Shown: piece after piece, positions 55,601 through 61,891 of the stretch | Numbering within the stretch: the stretch's first letter is position 1 | Layout of the letters: each line of letters opens with the position of its first letter | Program-made: the position numbers and the translations under genes | Assembly: GCA_900315935.1 (NCBI GenBank) | Contig: ONBB01000007.1 | Location: 50,446-114,445, forward strand | DNA: 64,000 nt | Reading direction: 5' to 3' | DNA from: an uncultured Bacteroidales bacterium | Lineage (GTDB): Bacteria > Bacteroidota > Bacteroidia > Bacteroidales > P3 | Notes under the pieces: model-generated | What the model was told of the DNA's origin: nothing | Databases searched by the model: none | Seen by the model: only the letters and a program-made list of their open reading frames with translations

Positions 55601-56450
55601 GGGTTCCGATATCCATCAGGCTGACATACTTGTCGTTACGCCCGGCATAGTGCTCCTTATGGTCTTGCAGGTACTGCTGGAAGGCACCCTCGATCAGCGG
55701 GCGGTAGAAGCCGTCGTCGAACACGATGTCTTTCAGCTCGGTGGCGAAGGTGGTGTGGCGGCAGTGGTCGCTCCAGTAGGTGTCCAGCACGCGTATCTCG
55801 GTCATCGTCGGGTCGCGGTGCTCCTCGTCGTGGAAGTAGCGCTGGATGTGCTGGAAATCAGCCATTGTCATGGCCAGGCCAAGGCTGCCGTAGAGTTCCT
55901 TGAGCTGCGGTTCGGCCATGTCCGTAAAGCCTTCGAGCACAGCCACATCGGCGGGCTCGTCGAACTTCTCCTCCAGCGTTTCGGGCTTGGGGCCGTCGGC
56001 GCGGCGGCTGTCCACGGGGTTCACGCAGTGGGCCACGATGGCCTGCTGCCACTCGCTTTCCGCTTTCCACTTTCCACTCTCCACGCCCGAAACGACATAC
56101 GTTGTGGCGCTCTTGATGATGGGTTCCTCGCTGTCGTTCAGCAGCTTGACGCACTGCTCGGCCGAGTCGGCGCGCTGGTCGAACTGGCCGGGCAGGTACT
56201 CCACCGTGAAGCAGAAATCATGCTCATTGTGAGGGAATAGCTCCTCGTATACGTTGTCCACCGGCGGCTCGCTGAACACCGTGGTCAGCGCCGTGCGGAA
56301 GGTGGCGTCGCTCACGTTTTCGACATCGTAGCGCACCAGCACGCGCACCTCCTCGGCGTCGATGCCGAGGTAGTCTCTCATTTCTTCCTTCAACTCCTTG
56401 GCCTTCACGGCGTAAGGAGCCTTCTTTTCAACGTAGATACGTCTTACCAT
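52653..56450 (-). CDS. purL: Phosphoribosylformylglycinamidine synthase (single-chain PurL)
   Basis: A 1265-residue large-type FGAM synthase for step four of purine synthesis. N-terminal PurS-like domain, two AIRS-like ATPase halves (ATCLGGCIRDPLSGRTY; GGRTGRDGCGGATGSSKS; FGAGGVSVAIGELADGL; IGGKDSMSGTFNDI) and a C-terminal glutaminase (FIPAFPGTNCEYD with the nearby Cys of LMLGICNGFQAL, and SHGEGRF). It is a little longer than usual because five short tandem arrays add in-frame residues, all in linkers: 53455-53482, 53512-53539, 53735-53755, 54519-54572 and 56056-56083. It lies 8 bp after the acyltransferase gene and 9 bp before cobW. Confidence 0.96.
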   Translation of the reverse strand: MVRRIYVEKKAPYAVKAKELKEEMRDYLGIDAEEVRVLVRYDVENVSDATFRTALTTVFSEPPVDNVYEELFPHNEHDFCFTVEYLPGQFDQRADSAEQCVKLLNDSEEPIIKSATTYVVSGVESGKWKAESEWQQAIVAHCVNPVDSRRADGPKPETLEEKFDEPADVAVLEGFTDMAEPQLKELYGSLGLAMTMADFQHIQRYFHDEEHRDPTMTEIRVLDTYWSDHCRHTTFATELKDIVFDDGFYRPLIEGAFQQYLQDHKEHYAGRNDKYVSLMDIGTLAAKRLKKAGILDDQEPSDEINACSIVVPVKIDGVEEEWLINFKNETHNHPTEIEPFGGAATCLGGCIRDPLSGRTYVYQAMRVTGAADPTRPLDETLPGKLPQRKIVTTAAHGYSSYGNQIGLATGLVSEIYHPNYVAKRMEIGAVIAAAPRRAVKRLTSDPGDIIILLGGRTGRDGCGGATGSSKSHTTASLTTCGAEVQKGNAPTERKIQRLFRREEVSSLIKKCNDFGAGGVSVAIGELADGLQINLDRVPKKYAGLDGTELAISESQERMAVVVDPKDVDQMLRYADEENLEATVVATVTEEPRMVISWRGKEIVNLSRRFIDTNGAHQETSVKVKMPIQNNLNNLSNLNIQNIQNNLKDLWLKTLADLNVCSQKGLVEMFDSSIGAGSVVMPFGGKYQLTPTQSMIGKLPLLDGKCDTVTIMSYGLDPYLMSWSPFHGAAWNVVNSVAKIAAAGGDASRVRLTFQEYFKKLGTDPYRWGEPFSALLGAYHAQMGLKLPSIGGKDSMSGTFNDIDVPPTLCSFAVGISDLQHVITPELKAAGNRLVLLDVKQDEFQMPDYQDAQNQYAALRKAIENGQVRSAYVVGFGGLIEAVSKMAFGNKLGVRFSEKYGVRSEELTEKHYGNIVVEVASADNLPFRCREIGEVIAEPVFEMAGEKICLEEALAAWQKPLENVFPTRTTQAESGKCKVESTLFDAPAPKKHSTFNIQHSTKPKVFIPAFPGTNCEYDSARAFHRAGAESEIIVFRNQNGQQIRESVDAYVEAIRRSQIIMIPGGFSAGDEPEGSAKFITSVFRNPKIADAVMELLNKRDGLMLGICNGFQALVKLGLVPYGEIRPQAEDAPTLTFNTIGRHQSKIAYTRVSSNLSPWLRKAELGGVYSIPMSHGEGRFVAPQEWLDRLFANGQVATQYVDLQGNLTMDEEYNLNGSYCAIEGITSPDGRVLGKMGHSERRSKGSAMNIYGNDDQLIFESGVEYFK
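53455..53482. repeat. In-frame tandem 7-bp array (4 units) in purL
   Basis: Four exact GAATGTT units, encoding HSTFNIQHST just before the glutaminase domain. Confidence 0.95.
53512..53539. repeat. In-frame tandem 7-bp array in purL (CTTTCCG family)
   Basis: CTTTCCA, CTTTGCA, CTTTCCG, CTTTCCG, encoding AESGKCKVES. Only 29 bp from the GAATGTT array. Confidence 0.95.
53735..53755. repeat. In-frame tandem 7-bp array (3 units) in purL
   Basis: ACTCCTC, ACTCCTC, ACTCCAT, encoding YGVRSEEL. Confidence 0.7.
54519..54572. repeat. In-frame tandem 9-bp array (6 units) in purL
   Basis: ATTCTGAAT/GTTCTGAAT units on one strand, then three ATTCAGATT-type units, then ATTCTGAAT: a mixed-orientation array. 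It encodes the Asn/Leu/Ile stretch QNNLNNLSNLNIQNIQNNL. Confidence 0.95.
56056..56083. repeat. In-frame tandem 7-bp array (4 units) in purL (CTTTCCA family)
   Basis: CTTTCCG, CTTTCCA, CTTTCCA, CTCTCCA, encoding GVESGKWKAES. Confidence 0.95.
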
Positions 56451-56458
56451 ATTGTGAT

Positions 56459-57028
56459 TTAATTTTCAGATTTCAGTTCGATGAATTGGTCGGGGTACTT
56501 GGCCCACTCCTTCTTGTAGAGGCTGCGCAGGCGCTTGAGGTCGGCCTCGTAGTCGTCTGTGGTCCAGATGGTTTCCATCAGTCCGATTTCTTTCTTGCTA
56601 TAGTCGATGTAGGCCGGCACGATGGGAACGCCGGCCTGGTGGGCGATTTCCCAGAAGCCACGCTTCCAGCGCTTTGTGGCCTTGCGGGTGCCCTCGGGAG
56701 TGATTACCACCGAGAGGGGCTGCCCCTTGGCAAACTCGCGCACGGCGGCGCCCACCATGTCGTTGTGGCGGTTGCCGCGGTCGATGGGGATGCAGCCCAG
56801 GCGTTTCAGCAGGCCGCCCAGCGGCCACTTGAAATAGTCGTCCTTGATGAATATCTTGCCGTTCACACCGAGGCTCCACAGGTAGGCCGTGCCCACCGTG
56901 TAGTCCGCTGCCGCCGTGTGCGGCGCCGTGGCTATGATGCACCGCTGCAGCTCCGGGCGGCTACCGGCCTCGGGCAGCAGGAATTTCCAGCCCCCGAGCT
57001 TCACTATGGCTATCCAAATTTTCTTCAT
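56459..57028 (-). CDS. 1-acyl-sn-glycerol-3-phosphate acyltransferase-like protein
   Basis: A 189-residue PlsC-type acyltransferase, starting at the ATG of MKKIWIAIVKLGGWKF. The HX4D catalytic motif is H37-TAAA-D42, and the acceptor-binding motif is ITPEGTRKATKRWKRG. A longer frame upstream (72 extra codons) lies in the promoter and repeat region and is rejected. It should acylate lysophosphatidate or a related lipid at the inner membrane. It is first in an operon with purL and cobW, with an 8-bp gap. Confidence 0.85.
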   Translation of the reverse strand: MKKIWIAIVKLGGWKFLLPEAGSRPELQRCIIATAPHTAAADYTVGTAYLWSLGVNGKIFIKDDYFKWPLGGLLKRLGCIPIDRGNRHNDMVGAAVREFAKGQPLSVVITPEGTRKATKRWKRGFWEIAHQAGVPIVPAYIDYSKKEIGLMETIWTTDDYEADLKRLRSLYKKEWAKYPDQFIELKSEN

Positions 57029-57038
57029 AATCAATTTG

Positions 57039-57046
57039 CAAAGATA
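57039..57046 (-). promoter_or_regulatory. -7 element of the acyltransferase-purL-cobW operon
   Basis: TATCTTTG on the minus strand, 10 bp before the start codon; no -33 box at the right distance. Confidence 0.5.
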
Positions 57047-57099
57047 CACACTTTTTTTCATTCGCAGCCCATATTTCAAATATAAGTTTTCAACACGTT

Positions 57100-57235
57100 T
57101 TCCCCCGCCCCCTTTCCGTCCCCGAAGAGAGGTAGAAGAGAGGAAGAAGAGGGTGGTATTAATTTTCTGAAAAACAGCTTGTTGTAATACTGCAATTTTT
57201 CCCCCGTTTTCGACTTCTTGCCGATTTTTGTGCAG
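57100..57235 (+). repeat. Intergenic purine-core repeat, copy E
   Basis: C-rich arm (CCCCCGCCCCCTTTCCG), core GAAGAGAGGTAGAAGAGAGG and AAGAAGAGGG (57124-57153), variable part, then T-rich end. It lies between the acyltransferase and tRNA-Ser promoters; it is the most diverged of the five copies. Confidence 0.65.
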
Positions 57236-57276
57236 GCTTTTCAAGTATCTGTATTCCAGTGATATGCAAAAAATAT

Positions 57277-57307
57277 TTTGCCGATTGGCAAAAAGTTAGT
57301 AATTTTG
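57277..57307 (+). promoter_or_regulatory. Promoter of tRNA-Ser
   Basis: TTTG (57277-57280) and TAATTTTG (57300-57307), 19 bp apart, 17 bp before the mature 5' end. Confidence 0.85.
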
Positions 57308-57324
57308 CACCCTCAAAACATCAC

Positions 57325-57409
57325 GGAGAGATGGCAGAGTGGTCGATTGCGGCGGTCTTGAAAACCGTTGGCCTGCGAGGGTCCGGGGGTTCGAATCCCT
57401 CTCTCTCCG
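57325..57409 (+). tRNA. tRNA-Ser(TGA)
   Basis: Class II tRNA, 85 nt: acceptor GGAGAGA/TCTCTCC, discriminator G, anticodon loop CTTGAAA (anticodon TGA), long variable arm, T-arm GGGGTTCGAATCCCT. A short T-run follows. Confidence 0.95.
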
Positions 57410-57437
57410 CTCTTTTTCATAATCCAAAATACTTGAG

Positions 57438-57608
57438 ATTAAGAAGAAAACCTTGAAAAACGTATTCCTGGCCATGGCCGTCGTGCTTGCCTTCGGCATG
57501 GCCTTGCCAATTGAGTCTATGGGAACCATGGGGCGCTGCGTCTCAATAACTTCCGAGGGCGTCTTGTTTCTCACTTTGCCTAGATTTATTTTTCCGGGTA
57601 TACAATAA
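57438..57608 (+). pseudogene. Decayed start of an exported protein
   Basis: A frame reads IKKKTLKNVFLAMAVVLAFG then MALPIESMGTMGRC, a convincing signal peptide, but the expected ATG is ATT (57438-57440) and the frame stops after about 55 codons with no domain. It could use TTG at 57453 and be a tiny secreted peptide, but a gene remnant next to tRNA-Ser is likelier. Confidence 0.4.
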
Positions 57609-57654
57609 TTTATCCCCCGACGTCGTTATGGGCGTGTTAAAATAATATAGTATA

Positions 57655-58929
57655 ATGCTGCAACTACAATACATCAAGGAGCACCGCGAGGAGTGCATCT
57701 CGCGTCTGAAAATCAAGAATGTGAAGGACCTGGAGGCCCGTGTCGACGAGATTCTCGCCATCGATGCCGAGCGCCGCGCCCTGCAGGTCAAGGCCGATGC
57801 CGTCAAGGCCGACCAGAACCGCATCGCCAAGGAGATTGGCGCCCTCATGAAGGAGGGGCGCCGCGACGAGGCCGAGGACCGCAAAGCGGAAAGCGGAAAG
57901 CTGAAAGCGGAAAGTGAGGAGCTGGCCAGCCGCCAGGCCGAGGCCGAGCAGGCGCTGAACGAGAAGCTCCTCTCGCTGCCCAATGCACCCCATCCCTCGG
58001 TGCCCGAAGGCAGGAGTGCGGAGGACAATGTGGTTGTGGCCCAGCACGATGTGAAGATTAACCTGCCCGAGAACGCCCTGCCCCACTGGGAGCTCTGCCA
58101 GAAGTACGATATCATCGACTTCGAGCTCGGCAACAAGATCACCGGCGCCGGCTTCCCCGTCTACAAGGGCAAGGGTGCCCGCCTGCAGCGCGCCCTCATC
58201 AACTTCTTCCTCAACGAGGCCGCCGAGGCTGGCTACCAGGAGATTATGCCGCCGCTGATGGTCAACGAGGCCAGCGGCCTCGGCACCGGACAGTTGCCCG
58301 ACAAGGAGGGCCAGATGTACGCCATACCCCTCGACGGCTTCTACATGATTCCCACCGCCGAGGTGCCCATCACCAACCTCTACCGCGGCGAAATCGTCGA
58401 CGCCCGCCGCTTCCCCATCCGCCACGTGGGCTACAGCGAGTGCTTCCGCCGCGAGGCCGGCAGCTACGGCAAAGACGTCCGCGGCCTCAACCGCCTGCAC
58501 GAGTTCTCCAAGGTCGAAATCGTGGTCATCGAGCATCCCGACCGCTCCTACGACACCCTCGAGGAAATGAAGCACCACGTCGGCTCGCTGCTCGAAAAGC
58601 TCGGCCTGCCCTACCACGTCCTCAAACTCTGCGGCGGCGACATGAGCTTCACCTCCGCCATGACCTTCGACTTCGAGGTCTGGAGCGCCGCCCAGCAGCG
58701 CTGGCTCGAGGTCAGCTCGGTATCCAACTTCGAGACCTTCCAGGCCAACCGCATGAAGCTACGTTTCAAGGACGAGGCCGGCAAGCCCCAGCTCTGCCAC
58801 ACCCTCAACGGCTCGGCCCTTGCCCTGCCGCGCATCGTGGCCGCCATCCTCGAGAACAACCAGACCCCCGACGGCATCCTCATGCCCCAGTGCCTAGTGC
58901 CCTACCTGGGCTTCGATAGGATTGACTAG
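57655..58929 (+). CDS. serS: Seryl-tRNA synthetase
   Basis: A 424-residue class II synthetase. The N-terminal coiled-coil arm (about 1-110) binds the tRNA-Ser variable arm; catalytic motif 2 is HVGYSECFRREAG with the serine/ATP pocket TAEVPITNLYRGE, and motif 3 is GSALALPRIVAAILENNQ. A 7-bp tandem array (57880-57914) in the coiled coil encodes KAESGKLKAES. A tRNA-Ser gene lies just upstream on the same strand. A 16-bp perfect terminator stem follows. Confidence 0.97.
   Translation: MLQLQYIKEHREECISRLKIKNVKDLEARVDEILAIDAERRALQVKADAVKADQNRIAKEIGALMKEGRRDEAEDRKAESGKLKAESEELASRQAEAEQALNEKLLSLPNAPHPSVPEGRSAEDNVVVAQHDVKINLPENALPHWELCQKYDIIDFELGNKITGAGFPVYKGKGARLQRALINFFLNEAAEAGYQEIMPPLMVNEASGLGTGQLPDKEGQMYAIPLDGFYMIPTAEVPITNLYRGEIVDARRFPIRHVGYSECFRREAGSYGKDVRGLNRLHEFSKVEIVVIEHPDRSYDTLEEMKHHVGSLLEKLGLPYHVLKLCGGDMSFTSAMTFDFEVWSAAQQRWLEVSSVSNFETFQANRMKLRFKDEAGKPQLCHTLNGSALALPRIVAAILENNQTPDGILMPQCLVPYLGFDRID
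57880..57914. repeat. In-frame tandem 7-bp array (5 units) in serS
   Basis: CGCAAAG, CGGAAAG, CGGAAAG, CTGAAAG, CGGAAAG: the reverse complement of the CTTTCCG family in purL and pepD. It lies in the coiled-coil arm. Confidence 0.95.
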
Positions 58930-58948
58930 GCCGCAGCCTATACCCCCT

Positions 58949-58990
58949 GCGAGGTCGCAATGCCAACGGCATTGCGACCTCGCCCGTTTT
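58949..58990 (+). terminator. Terminator of serS
   Basis: A perfect 16-bp stem (58949-58964 with 58968-58983) followed by T-rich sequence. Confidence 0.95.
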
Positions 58991-59032
58991 TCCGCGCCGG
59001 CATATTTTTTCTCCCATATCGAAACTTTTTCG

Positions 59033-59040
59033 TAATTTTG
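59033..59040 (+). promoter_or_regulatory. -7 element upstream of the structured RNA
   Basis: TAATTTTG; no clear -33 TTTG. It would start a transcript at about 59047. Confidence 0.5.
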
Positions 59041-59131
59041 CACCGTCGTTCCCTCCCGAAGCCCGCGAGGGCAAGTGGGTGGGCGACAGAGACATAATAT
59101 AGAAAAGACGTTGTAACAGCGTTTATCTGCG

Positions 59132-59321
59132 GCTATTCTGAACTTCGCAACTTCACTTTGGTACCGCAATAGCGCAGTGTTCCTCGTCCATGGTATGGCA
59201 TACGGCTTCGTGCCGTGTGTCTGCGGCGTGGGCTTCGGGCATTGCTTATTCAGTACCAAGGGCAATGCGAAGGCCCAGAATAGCGGGATAAGTAATGATA
59301 CAGATTCCCGCGCTTCTTTTT
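59132..59321 (+). ncRNA. Nested structured RNA element with terminator
   Basis: Three consecutive helices enclose one another: 59132-59140 with 59276-59284 (9 bp), 59143-59149 with 59266-59272 (7 bp), 59156-59164 with 59253-59261 (9 bp, one G-T). Inside, CGCAG/CTGCG (59173-59177 with 59221-59225) and a CATACGGC/GCCGTGTG hairpin continue the fold. Right after it GCGGGA/TCCCGC (59283-59288 with 59306-59311) plus a T-tract forms a terminator whose first two bases also belong to the outermost helix. So it is either a stand-alone RNA of about 275 nt or an attenuator leader of the BspA-like gene, whose start is 103 bp further on. Identity unknown. Confidence 0.6.
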
Positions 59322-59423
59322 ATGTATGTTTCCATATAAAATAAACGCACACCAACCACCGCCCCCACGGGAATCAGGGCAACAAGAACCGATGGGCCGA
59401 TGGTATATAACCGGCACCGAACA

Positions 59424-61880
59424 ATGTTAAAAAAAATAATCCTGATTACCTTCCTGGGAATCATGTCTGTTGCACACGGACAAATCGTCCATTTCGGTGC
59501 ATTGTCGCCGAGTGGGCACAATCTCTTCTTCTATGGAGATACAGTAAGTCTTACCGCTTCTGTGGATGCACCCATCTCCAGCCCCATATCGGGAGATTTG
59601 GTCATACCCTCCTCGGTTACTGTTCCCATCGTCGTGGAGGTCGGCTATGACTACAATGCCGACACCATGATAACGCAGACACTCACTTTTACTTTCTCGG
59701 TTACTAGCATTGACTACGAAGCCTTCAGTGGCTGCACAGGCCTGACCTCCGTCTCCATCCCCAACTCGGTTACCAGCATTAGCAACGAAGCCTTCTGGGG
59801 CTGCACAGGAATACATGTTCTTGAGGTGCCAAGCGGTGTTACATACATTGGAAATAAAGCCTTCCGTGGGATTCGTCATGTCGTATATGCGGGAGATGCT
59901 GATGGCTACGATGCATTTTATGGCACCACCCGGCACCGCGCCTATGAAAATGGACTCTTCTATTATGATACCGCAAAAACCATTCTGCAAGGTCAAGACG
60001 GCACCATAAGCGGGCACCTCGTCATCCCGTCCACAGTTAGAAAAGTTAGCTCTAGTGCTTTTGCCGGCGACTCTAACATCACCTCGTTGACCATTCCTGC
60101 GTCGGTTGATACCATCGAAAGAGAAGCTTTCTCTGGCACAGGGCTCACCTCCCTCACCATCCCCTACGGAGTGAAGTACATTGGCAGTTCGGCCTTCAGC
60201 TGTCCCAACCTCACCACCCTCCGCTTCTGCGCCCGAAGGTGCAATGCAAATTCGTTCGCTGGGAACAATTTATTTGGGGGGACCCCAATCTCCAACCTCA
60301 CCATCGGCGACAGCGTGGAGTACATCCCGCATTCATTCCTCAGCGGCGACACCCTTCTCACCTCGCTCACCATCCCCGCCTCGGTAAAAAACATTGGCTC
60401 TGAGGCATTCAGCTACACCCGCCTCACCTCGCTCACCATCCCCGCCTCGGTAAAAAACATTGGCTCTGAGGCATTCAGCTACACCCGCCTCACCGCTGTT
60501 ACCATCCCTGCCACAGTGGACACCATCGGTTACGATGCCTTCGTCAACATTCGCACGCTTGAAAATATCTACTATAACGCGCCCGATGCCTACCATGGCA
60601 GTTCTGAAAGAAGCCCTTTCTATCGATCAAATGGCTGCTACTGGGAGTGGGATGATGCCACGCAGACTGAAATACGCATCTGCCCCGAAACCACTCCGCT
60701 GACCCTTACCATCGGCAGCAATGTACGCTCGCTTCCCCAAGACATCTTTGCCAGGTTGCCCATCTCCACTGTTACCCTGCCCGACTCGCTGCAAACCGTT
60801 GGCAACCGTGCTTTCTCAAATTGCGACAGCCTGACAACCATCATCATCCCCGATGCCGTTACCAGTATCGGCATGGCCGCATTTTCTTCCTGCGGCAACC
60901 TCCAGACCGTAACTATCGGCAACGGCGTGGTCAGCATTGGCGAATTCGCCTTCGGCAACACTCCCGTCCGTCGCCTCACCATCGGCAGCAGCGTGGCCTC
61001 CATCGGCAGCCAGGCTTTCAGCGCCATGACCAACCCCGACACCATCTTCATGCTCCCCACGGTGCCCCCGGCCATCACGGCCAACACCTTCCAGGACATG
61101 CCCACCAACGCCCGCATCATGGTGCCTTGCGGCACCCTGCAGGACTACCAGGACGCCAACTACTGGAGCGTCTTCACCCGCATGGCCGAAGACCCCTCGT
61201 GCTTCACCCTCATCACCGTCGGTAGCAACGACCTCAACAAGGGCACCGTCGCCGGTGGCGGACGCTATTCGCAGGGTTCCGTCGCCACCCTCTCGGCCCT
61301 GGCCAAGAAAGACTTCGCCTTCGCCGGCTGGGCCGACGGCAACAACGACAACCCGCGCCTCGTCCTTGTCAGCGGCGACGCCTCCTACACGGCCAACTTC
61401 TCGTCCATGACTGGCGGCGTGGTGCACGACACCACCGTCGTCACCCTCCGCGACACCGTCACCGTGAGCGTCCATGATACCACCGTCGTCACCCTCACCG
61501 ACACCCTCTTCGTCCGCGATACCCTCTTCGTCGGCGATGGCGACACCCTCATCGTCTACCGCGACATCCACGACACCATCTACATCACCGACACCGTCTA
61601 TATCACCAACACCGTGCACGACACGGTCTATATCACCGACACGGTGTATGTGGGCGTGGACGATGTCCAGACCGTCAATTATATGCTTTACCAGCAGGGC
61701 GGGCAGATCGTGGTCGAGGGCGCCGAGGGCAGCCCCGTCACAGTGTATGACGCTGTGGGGCGCGTGTTAGCCACCCGCCGCGACACCTACGGCCCTGTGC
61801 GCTTCGACGCGCCGGCCGCCGGCACCTACCTGGTTCGCGTCGGCAGCGCCGCCGCGAGAAGAATCGTGGTTGTAAGATAA
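59424..61880 (+). CDS. BspA-like leucine-rich repeat surface protein 1
   Basis: An 818-residue secreted protein, starting at MLKKIILITFLGIMSVAHG, a signal peptide. Residues about 90-580 are BspA-type (LRR_5) repeats of the form SLTIPASVKNIGSEAF. One 22-residue repeat is duplicated exactly. A beta-grasp-like repeat (NKGTVAGGGRYSQGSVATLS, near 600) follows, then a Thr/Asp-rich stalk (HDTTVVTLRDTVTV and so on), then a C-terminal domain ending YLVRVGSAAARRIVVVR that resembles a T9SS sorting domain. The last 87 residues are identical to those of the next gene. A likely adhesin or surface-exposed binding protein. Confidence 0.82.
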   Translation: MLKKIILITFLGIMSVAHGQIVHFGALSPSGHNLFFYGDTVSLTASVDAPISSPISGDLVIPSSVTVPIVVEVGYDYNADTMITQTLTFTFSVTSIDYEAFSGCTGLTSVSIPNSVTSISNEAFWGCTGIHVLEVPSGVTYIGNKAFRGIRHVVYAGDADGYDAFYGTTRHRAYENGLFYYDTAKTILQGQDGTISGHLVIPSTVRKVSSSAFAGDSNITSLTIPASVDTIEREAFSGTGLTSLTIPYGVKYIGSSAFSCPNLTTLRFCARRCNANSFAGNNLFGGTPISNLTIGDSVEYIPHSFLSGDTLLTSLTIPASVKNIGSEAFSYTRLTSLTIPASVKNIGSEAFSYTRLTAVTIPATVDTIGYDAFVNIRTLENIYYNAPDAYHGSSERSPFYRSNGCYWEWDDATQTEIRICPETTPLTLTIGSNVRSLPQDIFARLPISTVTLPDSLQTVGNRAFSNCDSLTTIIIPDAVTSIGMAAFSSCGNLQTVTIGNGVVSIGEFAFGNTPVRRLTIGSSVASIGSQAFSAMTNPDTIFMLPTVPPAITANTFQDMPTNARIMVPCGTLQDYQDANYWSVFTRMAEDPSCFTLITVGSNDLNKGTVAGGGRYSQGSVATLSALAKKDFAFAGWADGNNDNPRLVLVSGDASYTANFSSMTGGVVHDTTVVTLRDTVTVSVHDTTVVTLTDTLFVRDTLFVGDGDTLIVYRDIHDTIYITDTVYITNTVHDTVYITDTVYVGVDDVQTVNYMLYQQGGQIVVEGAEGSPVTVYDAVGRVLATRRDTYGPVRFDAPAAGTYLVRVGSAAARRIVVVR
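60361..60492. repeat. Exact 66-bp tandem duplication of one LRR
   Basis: 60361-60426 and 60427-60492 are identical, each encoding SLTIPASVKNIGSEAFSYTR plus LT. Confidence 0.98.
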
Positions 61881-61891
61881 CGTCTCCGATT

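Noticed and set aside
56459-57244. A 72-codon N-terminal extension of the acyltransferase
   Set aside because: It crosses the -7 element and repeat copy E, and the family N-terminus fits the ATG at 57028.
58894-59265. A 123-codon minus-strand frame across the structured RNA
   Set aside because: It has no recognisable domain or start context and runs through the serS terminator; the paired RNA structure explains the sequence better.
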